The notes under the pieces were generated by a model. It saw only the letters and a program-made list of their open reading frames with translations, was not told the DNA's origin and searched no databases. A stretch of DNA of 64,000 nucleotides from CALFER01 sp964472395. GTDB lineage: Bacteria; CSSED10-310; CALFER01. This document shows positions 15,919-23,976 of the stretch, one piece after another (positions within the stretch are counted from its first letter, which is position 1; every line of letters begins with the position of its first letter). The stretch spans positions 1 through 64,000 of the forward strand of contig CAYYMM010000003.1 of NCBI GenBank assembly GCA_964472395.1, written 5' to 3'. A program made the translations under genes and the position numbers.

Positions 15919-16242
15919 ATGCCGCCACGTTACCTCTCACCCAAGCAGGCAGCCGAACACACTGGTTACAGTGTGGATTACCTGTTGCGGCATAAGAGTG
16001 AATTCGGTTATGTTCCTGGCAGGCCGATTAAAATCGATATCCGGGATCTGGATGCCTGGATGGACCGGAGGAAGCGTCATGGGAGAGAAGACGGGGAAGA
16101 TCAGGTTCAGACCAGACAGAAACAGGTGGGAACTCGACATCCACCTGGATGGACAGAGGATAAAACGCCTCTTTCCTTCGAAGTCACTCGCGATGGAAAA
16201 GTTATCCGAATTGCGAAAAATGAAAGGGTTTGTCGAGTCTGA
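15919..16242 (+). CDS. Excisionase-like HTH protein 2, overlapping int
   Basis: 107 residues, starting 2 bp after the previous stop. Residues 1-55 (SPKQAAEHTGYSVDYLLRHK, then RPIKIDIRDLDAWMDRRK) are a complete HTH_17 winged helix of excisionase type. The remaining ~52 residues are encoded in a different frame over the first 164 bp of the integrase gene and have no recognisable fold. The tail may be an incidental extension, or translation may be coupled to or shift into the int frame. The HTH core is confident, the tail not. Confidence 0.65.
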   Translation: MPPRYLSPKQAAEHTGYSVDYLLRHKSEFGYVPGRPIKIDIRDLDAWMDRRKRHGREDGEDQVQTRQKQVGTRHPPGWTEDKTPLSFEVTRDGKVIRIAKNERVCRV

Positions 16243-17173
16243 GTTGAATCTGCCTTTCAAGGTCCCGAAAAAACAGACACAGGTCGCCTTCAATACCCTC
16301 GTGTCAAAATTCCTGACCATCCGGGAAAGCTCGCACACGAAGCAAACGTTCGCTCGTGAACTCTCCATCGTCACAAATCATCTTGCACCCTTCTTCAAAG
16401 ACATCTTGATTTCTGATATCAGACTCGAACACATCGATCGGTATAAAACAGAGCGGCTCGCAGATAAAATCTCGCCGGCAACCGTCCGGAAGGAGCTGAA
16501 TGTCCTGAGTGCAATCCTCACGATGGCAGTCAAGTACCGCTACATCGACCATAACATCCTCAGAGACGCCGATCGCATCCGCATTCCAGACCGAGACCCG
16601 ATGTTCCTGAATCCCGATCAGGTGCAGCTGTTCCTCTCGTGCTGCAGTCAGGATTTCCTTCCGCTTGCGATGACTTATCTGTACTGCGGACTCCGAAGAG
16701 ATGAAGCATTCAACCTTACCTGGGATGATATCAACTTTGAGCAGAACGAACTCACGATTCGTGCCGCCACCTCAAAGACAAAGAGAGCGCGCACGATTCC
16801 GATTCATCCAGACCTGAAAACTGAACTGATGAAGCAGAAACTCCGGATTGGCGAATCAAAGTTTGTATTTCCAGGGCAATATGGCAAGAAGCGGATCACC
16901 TGCCAGCATGCATTTCGGAAAGCGAAAGCAAAGGCAAAACTCGGAAAACGACTCAGACTCCATGATCTGAGGCACACCTGGGCGAGTAACTGTCTGATGG
17001 CGGGAATCGACCCGATGACCGTGAAGGAATGGGGCGGCTGGAGCTCGATCAAACTGCTCGACATTTATGGTCATCCGGATCGGAGAAAAGACGGAGAGAA
17101 AATCAACCGTCTGAATTTTTTTAGTCCCCAAAACGTCCCCAAAAATGAATCAGGCGTGATCTCTCACGCCTAA
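16079..17173 (+). CDS. int: Tyrosine site-specific integrase
   Basis: 364 residues from the ATG at 16079 with GGAGGAAG upstream; the frame is open further upstream but that part is non-homologous. An N-terminal arm-binding-like segment is followed by a core-binding SAM-like domain (about 67-150). The catalytic domain has R206 (GLRRDEA), K in SKTKRART, H295-x-x-R298 (HDLRHT), W321 replacing the second His (GGW) and the nucleophile Y330 (LLDIYGH). The gene points at and ends 20 bp from the 3' end of tRNA-Glu, the classical arrangement for integration into a tRNA gene. It is probably expressed with the xis-like genes. Confidence 0.93.
   Translation: MGEKTGKIRFRPDRNRWELDIHLDGQRIKRLFPSKSLAMEKLSELRKMKGFVESELNLPFKVPKKQTQVAFNTLVSKFLTIRESSHTKQTFARELSIVTNHLAPFFKDILISDIRLEHIDRYKTERLADKISPATVRKELNVLSAILTMAVKYRYIDHNILRDADRIRIPDRDPMFLNPDQVQLFLSCCSQDFLPLAMTYLYCGLRRDEAFNLTWDDINFEQNELTIRAATSKTKRARTIPIHPDLKTELMKQKLRIGESKFVFPGQYGKKRITCQHAFRKAKAKAKLGKRLRLHDLRHTWASNCLMAGIDPMTVKEWGGWSSIKLLDIYGHPDRRKDGEKINRLNFFSPQNVPKNESGVISHA
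17124..17144 (+). repeat. Direct repeat GTCCCCAAAA x2 at the end of int
   Basis: GTCCCCAAAA occurs at 17124-17133 and 17135-17144, one base apart. GTCCCCA also matches the last bases of the tRNA-Glu acceptor stem on this strand (17194-17200). The repeats could be integrase arm- or core-type sites at this att end. Confidence 0.4.
17152..17171. terminator. Hairpin between int and tRNA-Glu, possibly bidirectional terminator
   Basis: AGGCGTGA (17152-17159) and TCACGCCT (17164-17171) form a perfect 8-bp stem with a 4-nt loop at the int stop codon. On the minus strand it is followed after 6 nt by a T-rich stretch, so it could end the tRNA transcript as well as int. Confidence 0.5.
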
Positions 17174-17192
17174 GTCATTGATTTCTATGAAG

Positions 17193-17265
17193 CGTCCCCA
17201 GCGGGATTCGAACCCGCGTCGCGGCCGTGAAAGGGCCGTGTCCTGGGCCTCTAGACGATGGGGAC
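17193..17265 (-). tRNA. tRNA-Glu (anticodon TTC)
   Basis: 73 nt on the minus strand. The acceptor stem is GTCCCCA paired with TGGGGAC and discriminator G. The anticodon loop is CTTTCAC with anticodon TTC. The T-arm is CGCGGGTTCGAATCCCGC. CCA is not encoded. Its 3' end faces the integrase gene, so it is the likely attB, with the gene kept intact by the integrated element's end. Confidence 0.95.
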
Positions 17266-17278
17266 GAACTGAAAACCC

Positions 17279-17351
17279 TGAGCGCAGAAGGATTCGAACC
17301 TTCGACCCACGGCTTAAAAGGCCGTTGCTCTACCAACTGAGCTATGCGCCC
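17279..17351 (-). tRNA. tRNA-Lys (anticodon TTT)
   Basis: 73 nt on the minus strand. The acceptor stem is GGGCGCA with TGCGCTC (one G-T pair) and discriminator A. The D-arm contains GCTCAGTTGGTAGAGC, the anticodon loop CTTTTAA carries TTT, and the T-arm is AAGGTTCGAATCCTT. It lies 13 bp upstream of tRNA-Glu and is probably in the same transcript. Confidence 0.95.
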
Positions 17352-17837
17352 GCTTCCGCTAAACGCGCCGCTCACAACGGCCCGAACGCGAACGCCGCCT
17401 AACCCTACTCACCACTCCCCTCCTTGTCAAGCCCTTTTTTCTCCTCCGCCTCGCCCCACCCGTCACCCCACCCTGCCACTCCTTCGCCTCCCCCATCCCA
17501 TCACCCGCAACGCATTCCCAATCACCAGAAACGATGACCCCATGTCTGCCACAACCGCAGCGGCGACGAACCATTACGGCGATCCGGTCAGAATGCCTGC
17601 AGAAATGCGAATGCCCGAGAGAATCACGGGGAGTGCCGTCGACGGCCTGAGCAGTCTACCGCTGTCGGATCGAGGGGTTACCGCGCTTCAATCGAAGTCC
17701 TTCCCGGGCATGACCCGCTCCCCCTCCTTAGATACCGAATCCCGACACCCGTCTTCAAGCAGGTGACCCCCATCCCCTTTCATGCTATCGTTCCACCCTG
17801 TCGATTCGTTATCCCCAACAGGAGGCTCCCGCAGACC
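17352..17837. other. Intergenic region between tRNA-Lys and rnhC
   Basis: 486 bp. It holds the tRNA promoter on the minus strand, a long pyrimidine-rich stretch (about 17400-17530) and, just before rnhC, AGGAGG at 17820-17825. Open frames here have no protein-like composition. I see no other gene. Confidence 0.5.
17402..17430 (-). promoter_or_regulatory. Promoter for the tRNA-Lys/tRNA-Glu transcript
   Basis: On the minus strand: perfect TTGACA (17430-17425), 17 bp, then TAGGGT (17407-17402), about 50 bp before the tRNA-Lys 5' end. Position and spacing fit a tRNA operon promoter; the -10 box is weak. Confidence 0.55.
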
Positions 17838-18833
17838 ATGACTGACCATTCTTCAGAAATTTCCGCTGCCGATACACCGGAATCGCGCCTGGCCGCCGAA
17901 GGCATCTATTCCGATGTCCCCGAAGTCAACCGAAGGCTCTTCGAGACACTCGATGCACTCCAGTCCGCCGGATTCCAGTTCATCGACGCCACGCCGATCG
18001 CCTACGGCTCGAAACTCACCCTGGAACACACCGGCAAATCGCTGTCAGCCTCCATCTACTACTCCTCGAAACGCGGCATCTCGGTCGTCATCCCCCCCAA
18101 TATTCCTAAAACGATCTCCGACCAGCTCCGCGGCATCCTGCTCGCCCCCCCCTCCGCTCAAACCGAAACCGTCCGGGGTGAGGAGTCCCGATACGCATCC
18201 TGGATCGGTGCCGACGAGGCCGGCAAGGGAGACTTCATGGGCCCGCTGGTCACCGCGGCTTTCTTCATCACCCGCGAGATGCTCCCCGAGATCCGCGGGA
18301 TGGGCGTCCGAGACTCGAAGATGATCCGGAACGACGAATGCCGGGCGATCGCGCGACGGCTGTTTCTCACATACCGTAACCACATCGCCCTGACAGCACT
18401 GCCACCTGAAACTTATAACCGCCTCTATTCCGATTTCTCGGCCGAAGGCAAATCCCTCAATGCGCTGCTCGCATGGGCTCATGGCAAATCAATCGGTTCG
18501 CTTCTGAATCGGAAACCCGAAGCGGTCATTCTGGATCGGTTTGCCGCGGAAAGCATGATCCGCCGCTATATCCGGACGGATTGCCCGCTAATCGCGAGGC
18601 CTCGTGCCGAAGACAACTCCGCGGTCGCCGCCGCCTCGATTCTCGCGAGAGCCCATTACCTCCACACCCTCGAACAGCTCTCCAAAACATTCGATATCGA
18701 TCTGGTGTCCGGATCCGGTGAATCAGCGGATGAGGCGGCTCGTGCCATTTTCCGGCGTCACGGCGAGGAAGGGCTGGCACGTTCGATCAAACTGCATTTC
18801 AAGAATACCCAGCGTGTAATCGGACTCAAATGA
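17838..18833 (+). CDS. rnhC: Ribonuclease HIII
   Basis: 331 residues from the ATG 12 bp after AGGAGG; an upstream in-frame ATG (17763) has no RBS. Residues 1-115 form the substrate-binding N-terminal domain of RNase HIII (YGSKLTLEHTGKSLSASIYYSSKRG). The catalytic domain starts IGADEAGKGDFMGPLV (Asp126, Glu127), with VRDSK (Asp159), AVILDRF and RAEDNSAVAAASILAR. It removes RNA from RNA-DNA hybrids. It stands alone between the tRNAs and the convergent two-component cluster. Confidence 0.93.
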   Translation: MTDHSSEISAADTPESRLAAEGIYSDVPEVNRRLFETLDALQSAGFQFIDATPIAYGSKLTLEHTGKSLSASIYYSSKRGISVVIPPNIPKTISDQLRGILLAPPSAQTETVRGEESRYASWIGADEAGKGDFMGPLVTAAFFITREMLPEIRGMGVRDSKMIRNDECRAIARRLFLTYRNHIALTALPPETYNRLYSDFSAEGKSLNALLAWAHGKSIGSLLNRKPEAVILDRFAAESMIRRYIRTDCPLIARPRAEDNSAVAAASILARAHYLHTLEQLSKTFDIDLVSGSGESADEAARAIFRRHGEEGLARSIKLHFKNTQRVIGLK

Positions 18834-18862
18834 AAAAGGCGTCGTTTCCAACGCCTCTTTCG
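18831..18862 (+). terminator. Probable terminator of rnhC
   Basis: AGGCGT (18837-18842) pairs with ACGCCT (18851-18856), extendable to GAAAAAGGCGT/ACGCCTCTTTC with one mismatch, overlapping the rnhC stop. The T-run is short. The following ~190 bp to 19048 show no gene. Confidence 0.5.
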
Positions 18863-19048
18863 TGCGATCTGCCGGTCCCAATTCCAGCAAATCAAGGGTC
18901 TTTGCTCCTGCGCTCTATCCTTCGCTCCGCCTGCAGTCCGGTTCCAGGGAGCCTGAACCACACCTGAGCATGATTCAGTGGAAATAGTCTCGGCGATTCC
19001 ATGAACCGAAACAATCAGGGAATCCCCGAGAACCGACTTCGATAATCC

Positions 19049-19702
19049 TTAGAGCTGCGTCAAACCCTCACGGATCGCATACTTCGTCAACTCGGCGATG
19101 CTGTGTAACCCGAGTTTCTCCATGAGTTGCTGCCGGTAAGTCTCGATCGTCTTGACGCTGACGCCGAGTAAAAACGCGACATCCTTCGTCGAGCGTCCCT
19201 CGGCAAGCAACTGCAGAACCTCGCGTTCGCGCGCCGTCAGCACCGCAAATGCCGACCGGTCGTTCTGCGCGAGCTGCGCCACGTAATCTTTGACCACCAG
19301 ATCGGTAATCTCGGCACTGAGATAGGTCTTGTCGTCCATGACCGCCCGGATGGCTCCGGCCATCTCCTCGAACGCGCAATCCTTCAGCAAATACCCCCTC
19401 GCCCCCGCTTTAAGTGTCTCAATCACGAACCGCCGGTCGGAATGCATCGATAACGCGATCACCCGTATCTGAGGGTGATTGTCACGAATCCGGCGGGTCG
19501 CCTCGATCCCGTTGAGCACGGGCATGGACACATCCATGATCACGATATCCGGGAGGATCTCATCGACCACCTTCACCGCCTGCGCTCCATCCTCCGCTTC
19601 GGCGATAACCCGCATGCCTTTCTGCTTTTCGATCAGCAGTTTTAACCCCTGCCGTACGATGCGATGATCGTCGGCCAGCAGTATCGTAATCTCATGAGAC
19701 AT
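19049..19702 (-). CDS. NarL/LuxR-family response regulator
   Basis: 217 residues from MSHEITILLADDH; an in-frame ATG at 19726 is less likely. The receiver domain has DD at 11-12, phospho-acceptor Asp57 (IVIMDVSMP) and the Lys in GYLLKD. The LuxR-type HTH runs from LTAREREVLQLLAEG to VSVKTIETYRQQLMEKL. The start overlaps the end of the kinase gene by 11 bp, so the two are a coupled pair. It should bind DNA as a phospho-dimer; targets are unknown. Confidence 0.93.
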   Translation of the reverse strand: MSHEITILLADDHRIVRQGLKLLIEKQKGMRVIAEAEDGAQAVKVVDEILPDIVIMDVSMPVLNGIEATRRIRDNHPQIRVIALSMHSDRRFVIETLKAGARGYLLKDCAFEEMAGAIRAVMDDKTYLSAEITDLVVKDYVAQLAQNDRSAFAVLTAREREVLQLLAEGRSTKDVAFLLGVSVKTIETYRQQLMEKLGLHSIAELTKYAIREGLTQL

Positions 19703-20870
19703 GATCCGCACCCTCCAGACTTTCAAGCAACGGCGCGATCAGTACGGCCCGTGTACCCTGCCCGGGAGTGGAATCGATCCGGAACGACCCGCCGACATGA
19801 CCCATCCGCTCACGGATGCTGAGCAGCCCGAATCCGCCGTTTCCAGCCAACGCCGCACGATTCTCAGGATCAAACCCGACCCCGTCATCCCGAACCTCGA
19901 CCCGCATCCACATACCATCCCGGTTCATGCTAATCTGGACGTCTCGCGCATGCGCATGCTTGACGACATTCATCAGCAGCTCACGCACGGACTTGAATAC
20001 AGCCGCGCGGGTATCATCCCCAAGATTCTTGCTGCGGCCGTCATCGCTCAGCCCGATCGCCAACCCGTATTTTTCGCGCACCTGATCCGCCAGCCACTCG
20101 ATCGCCGCCGCACAGCTCAACTCATACAGCGCCGGAGGGCTGAGTTCCGTCATGAGCGAGCGGGTAAACCGGATCGCGTCCTCCGTCAGTTCGCGAATCG
20201 CATTGAGCTCCAGAGCAATCTCAGGGGTTTCAGTTTGCATGGCCAGCGCTCCGAGTCTGATTTTGATGACCGCGAGCGACTGACCGATCTGATCGTGCAG
20301 TTCCACCGCGATCCTCCGCCGCTCGCGCTCTTCAATCGACGAAAGCTGCATGGTGAGCGTTCTGAGCTGGTCCTGATACTCGCGGATCCGCCTCGTCCGA
20401 TCCTCGACGCGCGCTTCGAGATCGTCGTGCGCTCTCTTGAGAGCTTCGTCGGTCCTGCGGCGTTCGACATAGGATCCGAGCATTTCGGCCACCACGTTGA
20501 GGAGATCCCGCTCCTCGATCATGAATGGACCTTCGGATTCCTGGGGTCGCGGTTCGAGATAGAAAACCTCGATCCATCCGCATTCTCCGCCGGACGTCAC
20601 GATGGCCGCCCGCTGCCGCCATGCGGTGGGAGTAAAATTCAGCGACGAATAGCTCTCATCGCCCAAAACGATCCGCACCGCGGTTACCTCGGGATACTGC
20701 CAGCCCTGGGGCAGCATCAGAGCGATTTCGTTGATCACGTCGGCAATGGGCCGAGTCGAGTCCTGAAGGAGTCTCGATGTGCGGATAATCGCCGTCAACT
20801 CCTTGACGCGCTCGCGCAGATCGTACACGACACGCGAATGCCGCGGTCTGCCGATCGGTCCGCGCGCCAT
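19692..20870 (-). CDS. NarL-type sensor histidine kinase (HisKA_3)
   Basis: 392 residues, no transmembrane span. The N-terminal ~135 residues look like a GAF-type cytoplasmic sensor region (PEVTAVRIVLGDESY, then ERDLLNVVAEMLGSYV). A coiled coil follows. HisKA_3 has ERRRIAVELHDQIGQSL (His192), and the HATPase_c domain carries RELLMNVVKHA, VRDDGVGFD and NGGFGLLSIRERMGHVGG. It is the cognate kinase of the overlapping LuxR-type regulator and lies 29 bp after the hybrid kinase. Confidence 0.92.
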   Translation of the reverse strand: MARGPIGRPRHSRVVYDLRERVKELTAIIRTSRLLQDSTRPIADVINEIALMLPQGWQYPEVTAVRIVLGDESYSSLNFTPTAWRQRAAIVTSGGECGWIEVFYLEPRPQESEGPFMIEERDLLNVVAEMLGSYVERRRTDEALKRAHDDLEARVEDRTRRIREYQDQLRTLTMQLSSIEERERRRIAVELHDQIGQSLAVIKIRLGALAMQTETPEIALELNAIRELTEDAIRFTRSLMTELSPPALYELSCAAAIEWLADQVREKYGLAIGLSDDGRSKNLGDDTRAAVFKSVRELLMNVVKHAHARDVQISMNRDGMWMRVEVRDDGVGFDPENRAALAGNGGFGLLSIRERMGHVGGSFRIDSTPGQGTRAVLIAPLLESLEGADHVS

Positions 20871-20899
20871 TCAGATCCCGGAATTCCGATCCGAACGCC

Positions 20900-23884
20900 T
20901 CATGCTTGCGACTCCGGACGGATCATCTTCAGACTTTGATCCAGGATGGCCGAGATCTGCTTGAGCGTGTATGGTTTCTGAATGAACCCGCAGACGCCCT
21001 CCTCGCGCAGTTCCGCAGCCTTCCCCTCCAGTGAATATCCGGTTGAAATCAGCACATGCGCACCCGGATTGATCCGCTTGAGTTCACGGAAACACTCCAA
21101 CCCGGTGAACTCGGGCATGACCATGTCCAGAATGACGATGTCCACCGACCGGTGATGATCCCGGAAATAACTCGCTGCGGAATGCCCGTCCGCGAAGACG
21201 ATGGTCGTGAATCCGAGCGTCTGGAGGAGCGATTCGGCGGTTTCACGGATGAGCTGATCGTCGTCGACCAGCATGACCGTGCCGGATTGCATGATGATCT
21301 CCCCCGAATCGTCTTCGACTTCCCGATCCCTCGATTCGCTGTTCCGGGGAAAAAACACCGAAAACGTCGTGCCATGGCCGACTTTTGAGTCCACATAGAT
21401 GCAACCCGCATGATTCTTGACGATGCCATAGACCATCGCCAGTCCCATTCCGGTTCCGGATGTCTGTTCCTTGGTCGTGAAAAACGGCTCGAAAATATGC
21501 GGTAGATGCTGCGGATCAATACCGCTGCCGGTATCGCTGACGGTGAGCAGGATGTAGTTTCCGGGTTTGAGTCCCTCGGTGGTGCGAGGATGCGTGGGTT
21601 CAACGACCGCCTGGACGGTCGATAGCAGCATTGTGCCCCCCTGCCGCATGGATTCGCAGGCATTGACCGCCAGATTCAACACCACTTGCTGAATCTGCGT
21701 CGGGTCGCCCATGACGACACAATTCCTTGCATTCAACCGCTCGATGACCTTGATATCCTTCGAGATTGTCCAGCGGAGGAGCGCCAGCACCTCCTGGATC
21801 GATGCATGAAGATCCACGGGGATCGTCTGGTATTTGCCTTTACGGGCGAATCCGAGCAATTGGCGTGTGAGTTGTGCGGCCTGCTCGGCGGCTTTCTCGA
21901 TGGTCCTGACGGCATTCATGACCGATGTGTCGAGATTTGGTTTGTTTTTCAGCAGACTGGCGTATCCGAGAATGCCGGTGAGCATGTTGTTGAATTCGTG
22001 AGCCACACCGCCGGCAAGCCTCCCGATCGCCTCCATCTTCATGCTCTGATGGAGCTGTTCGTAGGCTTCCTTCGCGTCGGTGATGTCCCGCATGATCCCG
22101 ACCAGCATCGGTTCGCTGTCCGCTGCCGCGAGCGGCGCCCAGGACTGCGAGACCCAGCGGCATTCACCGGACTCGCGCACGATACGGTACTCGACCGAAA
22201 CCCCGCTCGGGCGCTCAAACGCCTCATCGAAATGCTTCTTCATGGCGATCGCATCGTCCGGATGCACGAAGGCGAGGGGTTTTCCGATCAACTGCTCGGG
22301 GGCGCATCCAAGAATCGTTCGGGAAGCCGCGCTGACGAACCGGTATCGCCCCTCACGATCACACAGGAAAATCAGATCCTTCGAATGCGTCATGATCGAC
22401 CGAAGATGCGCATCGCTTTGCCTGAGTTTCTCCTCGACCGCGATCCGAGCCAGCGCGACACCAATCTGATACGCGATCGCTTCGAGTCCTTTCCTGAGAA
22501 AATCCGGAACATGCAGATAGGTTTTGGAGGCCAGATTCAGGCACGCGATGACTTCGCCGAGATGCCGGATGGGGATATTGACGATCGAAATGAATCCTTC
22601 ACTGCGCATCAGATTGATCTGAGGACCTAACAATTCACCAATATTTACATATCGGCTCTGACCCGACAGAACGACCCCTCCTTCGAACGAATCGAATGTA
22701 TATCTCGACACCCGCGCCAGGAATGATTCACTGATTCCTTCAGCATACTTCAACGTAATGTCACGGGAGGCATGATCAACCACATAGATGCCGCCGCTTT
22801 CAAAACCGACCGAATGCCGGGCGGCCTTCAGGCTGAGTTTCAACGCGGTGTCGATGTCCGTCGCCGCGCTCAGATCGATCGCGAGGTTGCGCTGCGTGGC
22901 TGCCAGTCGATCGAGCAACATGCGTTCGAGCATGGCGACGTAGACGGACAGCAGCGTCCCAATCGACTCGATATCGATCTCGGTCCACTCCTCGTACGGC
23001 AGCGGACGCTCGAACCCCACAAACCCCCAGAACACTTTGCCGACGAAAAGAGGCACGAACAGACAGGAGCCAATCGGCCTGTTGCCCAGAAACGGGCACT
23101 CCACGGCAATCGATCCATGATCGATGGATCGCGCGATGCTTCTCCCGGAAGACAACAGCTCCGACAATTCCGATGGAATCGCACTGTACTGGATTTCCAG
23201 CAGCTTCCGCTGATCCGTCGAATCCGAAATTCCGGGATCCGTGTCGATAACAAACATCCGCGCACACGGTCCCTTCACGATATCGCAATAGTTTTCAAAC
23301 ACATACGCACTCGACGACCGTGTCGCAATCCGGATCTGCACGAGAATCGACCGGAGCGCTTCCGTGGAGTCTCCTGCTCCGATAAACAGCCGCGTGCATT
23401 CGTTCGTTGCTGCCTGATACATCAGACGGACATGCAGATCCTTCAGATACGGTGTCAATCCGATGTTCCCGGAGCGATGCCGGACAAGAGCCGACGTGAT
23501 GACCAGCAGTTCGCTGATACCGGCATCCGTTTCATCAAAATGCAGCTGGACCGCGCCCATCCGGCGGCACTCGAGTCCCAGGGCACCGGACTCCTCAGGC
23601 GCCGTGTCAATCACCACGATCGGCACACTCGCATTCATGATCTCAGGCGACTGCCGGACCGCTGCGATAGCGCCGGCGGGATCCGGCTCTTCGTCGGACC
23701 GATGCATCCAGACGATCGAAAAAAACGGTTCGTGCTGCTCGACGACCGAACCGAGTTCATCCCGGGCAACTGTCACGAATTGATCCCGGCAGACCGACGC
23801 ATCGCCCGAAACGATCCGATCGAGCATCGACTCGGGCAGTGTGCTCAGAATCCTCCAGCGGGTATCCCAATCACGCTTCATCAT
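20900..23884 (-). CDS. Hybrid sensor kinase (GAF-GAF-PAS-HisKA-HATPase-REC)
   Basis: 994 residues. Residues 1-140 may be a degenerate receiver-like domain (FFSIVWMHRS, VPIVVIDTAPEES). GAF-like regions lie at about 165-325 and 335-485 and a PAS domain at 490-605 (LRSIMTHSKDLIFLCDREGRY). HisKA has H629 (GGVAHEFNNML). HATPase_c has VVLNLAVNACESM, DTGSGI, FFTTK and GTGMGLAMVYGI. A C-terminal receiver (VMLVDDDQLI, ILDMVMPE, KPY) follows. No membrane span, so the signal is cytoplasmic or diffusible. First gene of the three-gene cluster; it may feed phosphate or act as a brake on the NarL-type pair. Confidence 0.93.
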   Translation of the reverse strand: MMKRDWDTRWRILSTLPESMLDRIVSGDASVCRDQFVTVARDELGSVVEQHEPFFSIVWMHRSDEEPDPAGAIAAVRQSPEIMNASVPIVVIDTAPEESGALGLECRRMGAVQLHFDETDAGISELLVITSALVRHRSGNIGLTPYLKDLHVRLMYQAATNECTRLFIGAGDSTEALRSILVQIRIATRSSSAYVFENYCDIVKGPCARMFVIDTDPGISDSTDQRKLLEIQYSAIPSELSELLSSGRSIARSIDHGSIAVECPFLGNRPIGSCLFVPLFVGKVFWGFVGFERPLPYEEWTEIDIESIGTLLSVYVAMLERMLLDRLAATQRNLAIDLSAATDIDTALKLSLKAARHSVGFESGGIYVVDHASRDITLKYAEGISESFLARVSRYTFDSFEGGVVLSGQSRYVNIGELLGPQINLMRSEGFISIVNIPIRHLGEVIACLNLASKTYLHVPDFLRKGLEAIAYQIGVALARIAVEEKLRQSDAHLRSIMTHSKDLIFLCDREGRYRFVSAASRTILGCAPEQLIGKPLAFVHPDDAIAMKKHFDEAFERPSGVSVEYRIVRESGECRWVSQSWAPLAAADSEPMLVGIMRDITDAKEAYEQLHQSMKMEAIGRLAGGVAHEFNNMLTGILGYASLLKNKPNLDTSVMNAVRTIEKAAEQAAQLTRQLLGFARKGKYQTIPVDLHASIQEVLALLRWTISKDIKVIERLNARNCVVMGDPTQIQQVVLNLAVNACESMRQGGTMLLSTVQAVVEPTHPRTTEGLKPGNYILLTVSDTGSGIDPQHLPHIFEPFFTTKEQTSGTGMGLAMVYGIVKNHAGCIYVDSKVGHGTTFSVFFPRNSESRDREVEDDSGEIIMQSGTVMLVDDDQLIRETAESLLQTLGFTTIVFADGHSAASYFRDHHRSVDIVILDMVMPEFTGLECFRELKRINPGAHVLISTGYSLEGKAAELREEGVCGFIQKPYTLKQISAILDQSLKMIRPESQA

Positions 23885-23976
23885 TCACCGCATCCTTGCT
23901 CTCCCCTCACCCCGGACGAGAACAATAATCACTTCATGACGAGAAATCAATGTGGGACAGATGCGACAACCTGGTT

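Noticed and set aside
15971..16078. Longer N-terminus for the integrase
   Set aside because: Overlaps the HTH gene in another frame, and the ATG at 16079 has a good RBS and family-like sequence.
17344..17766. 140-codon frame between tRNA-Lys and rnhC
   Set aside because: Begins inside the tRNA, is Pro/Arg/Ser-rich from pyrimidine-rich DNA, lacks an RBS.
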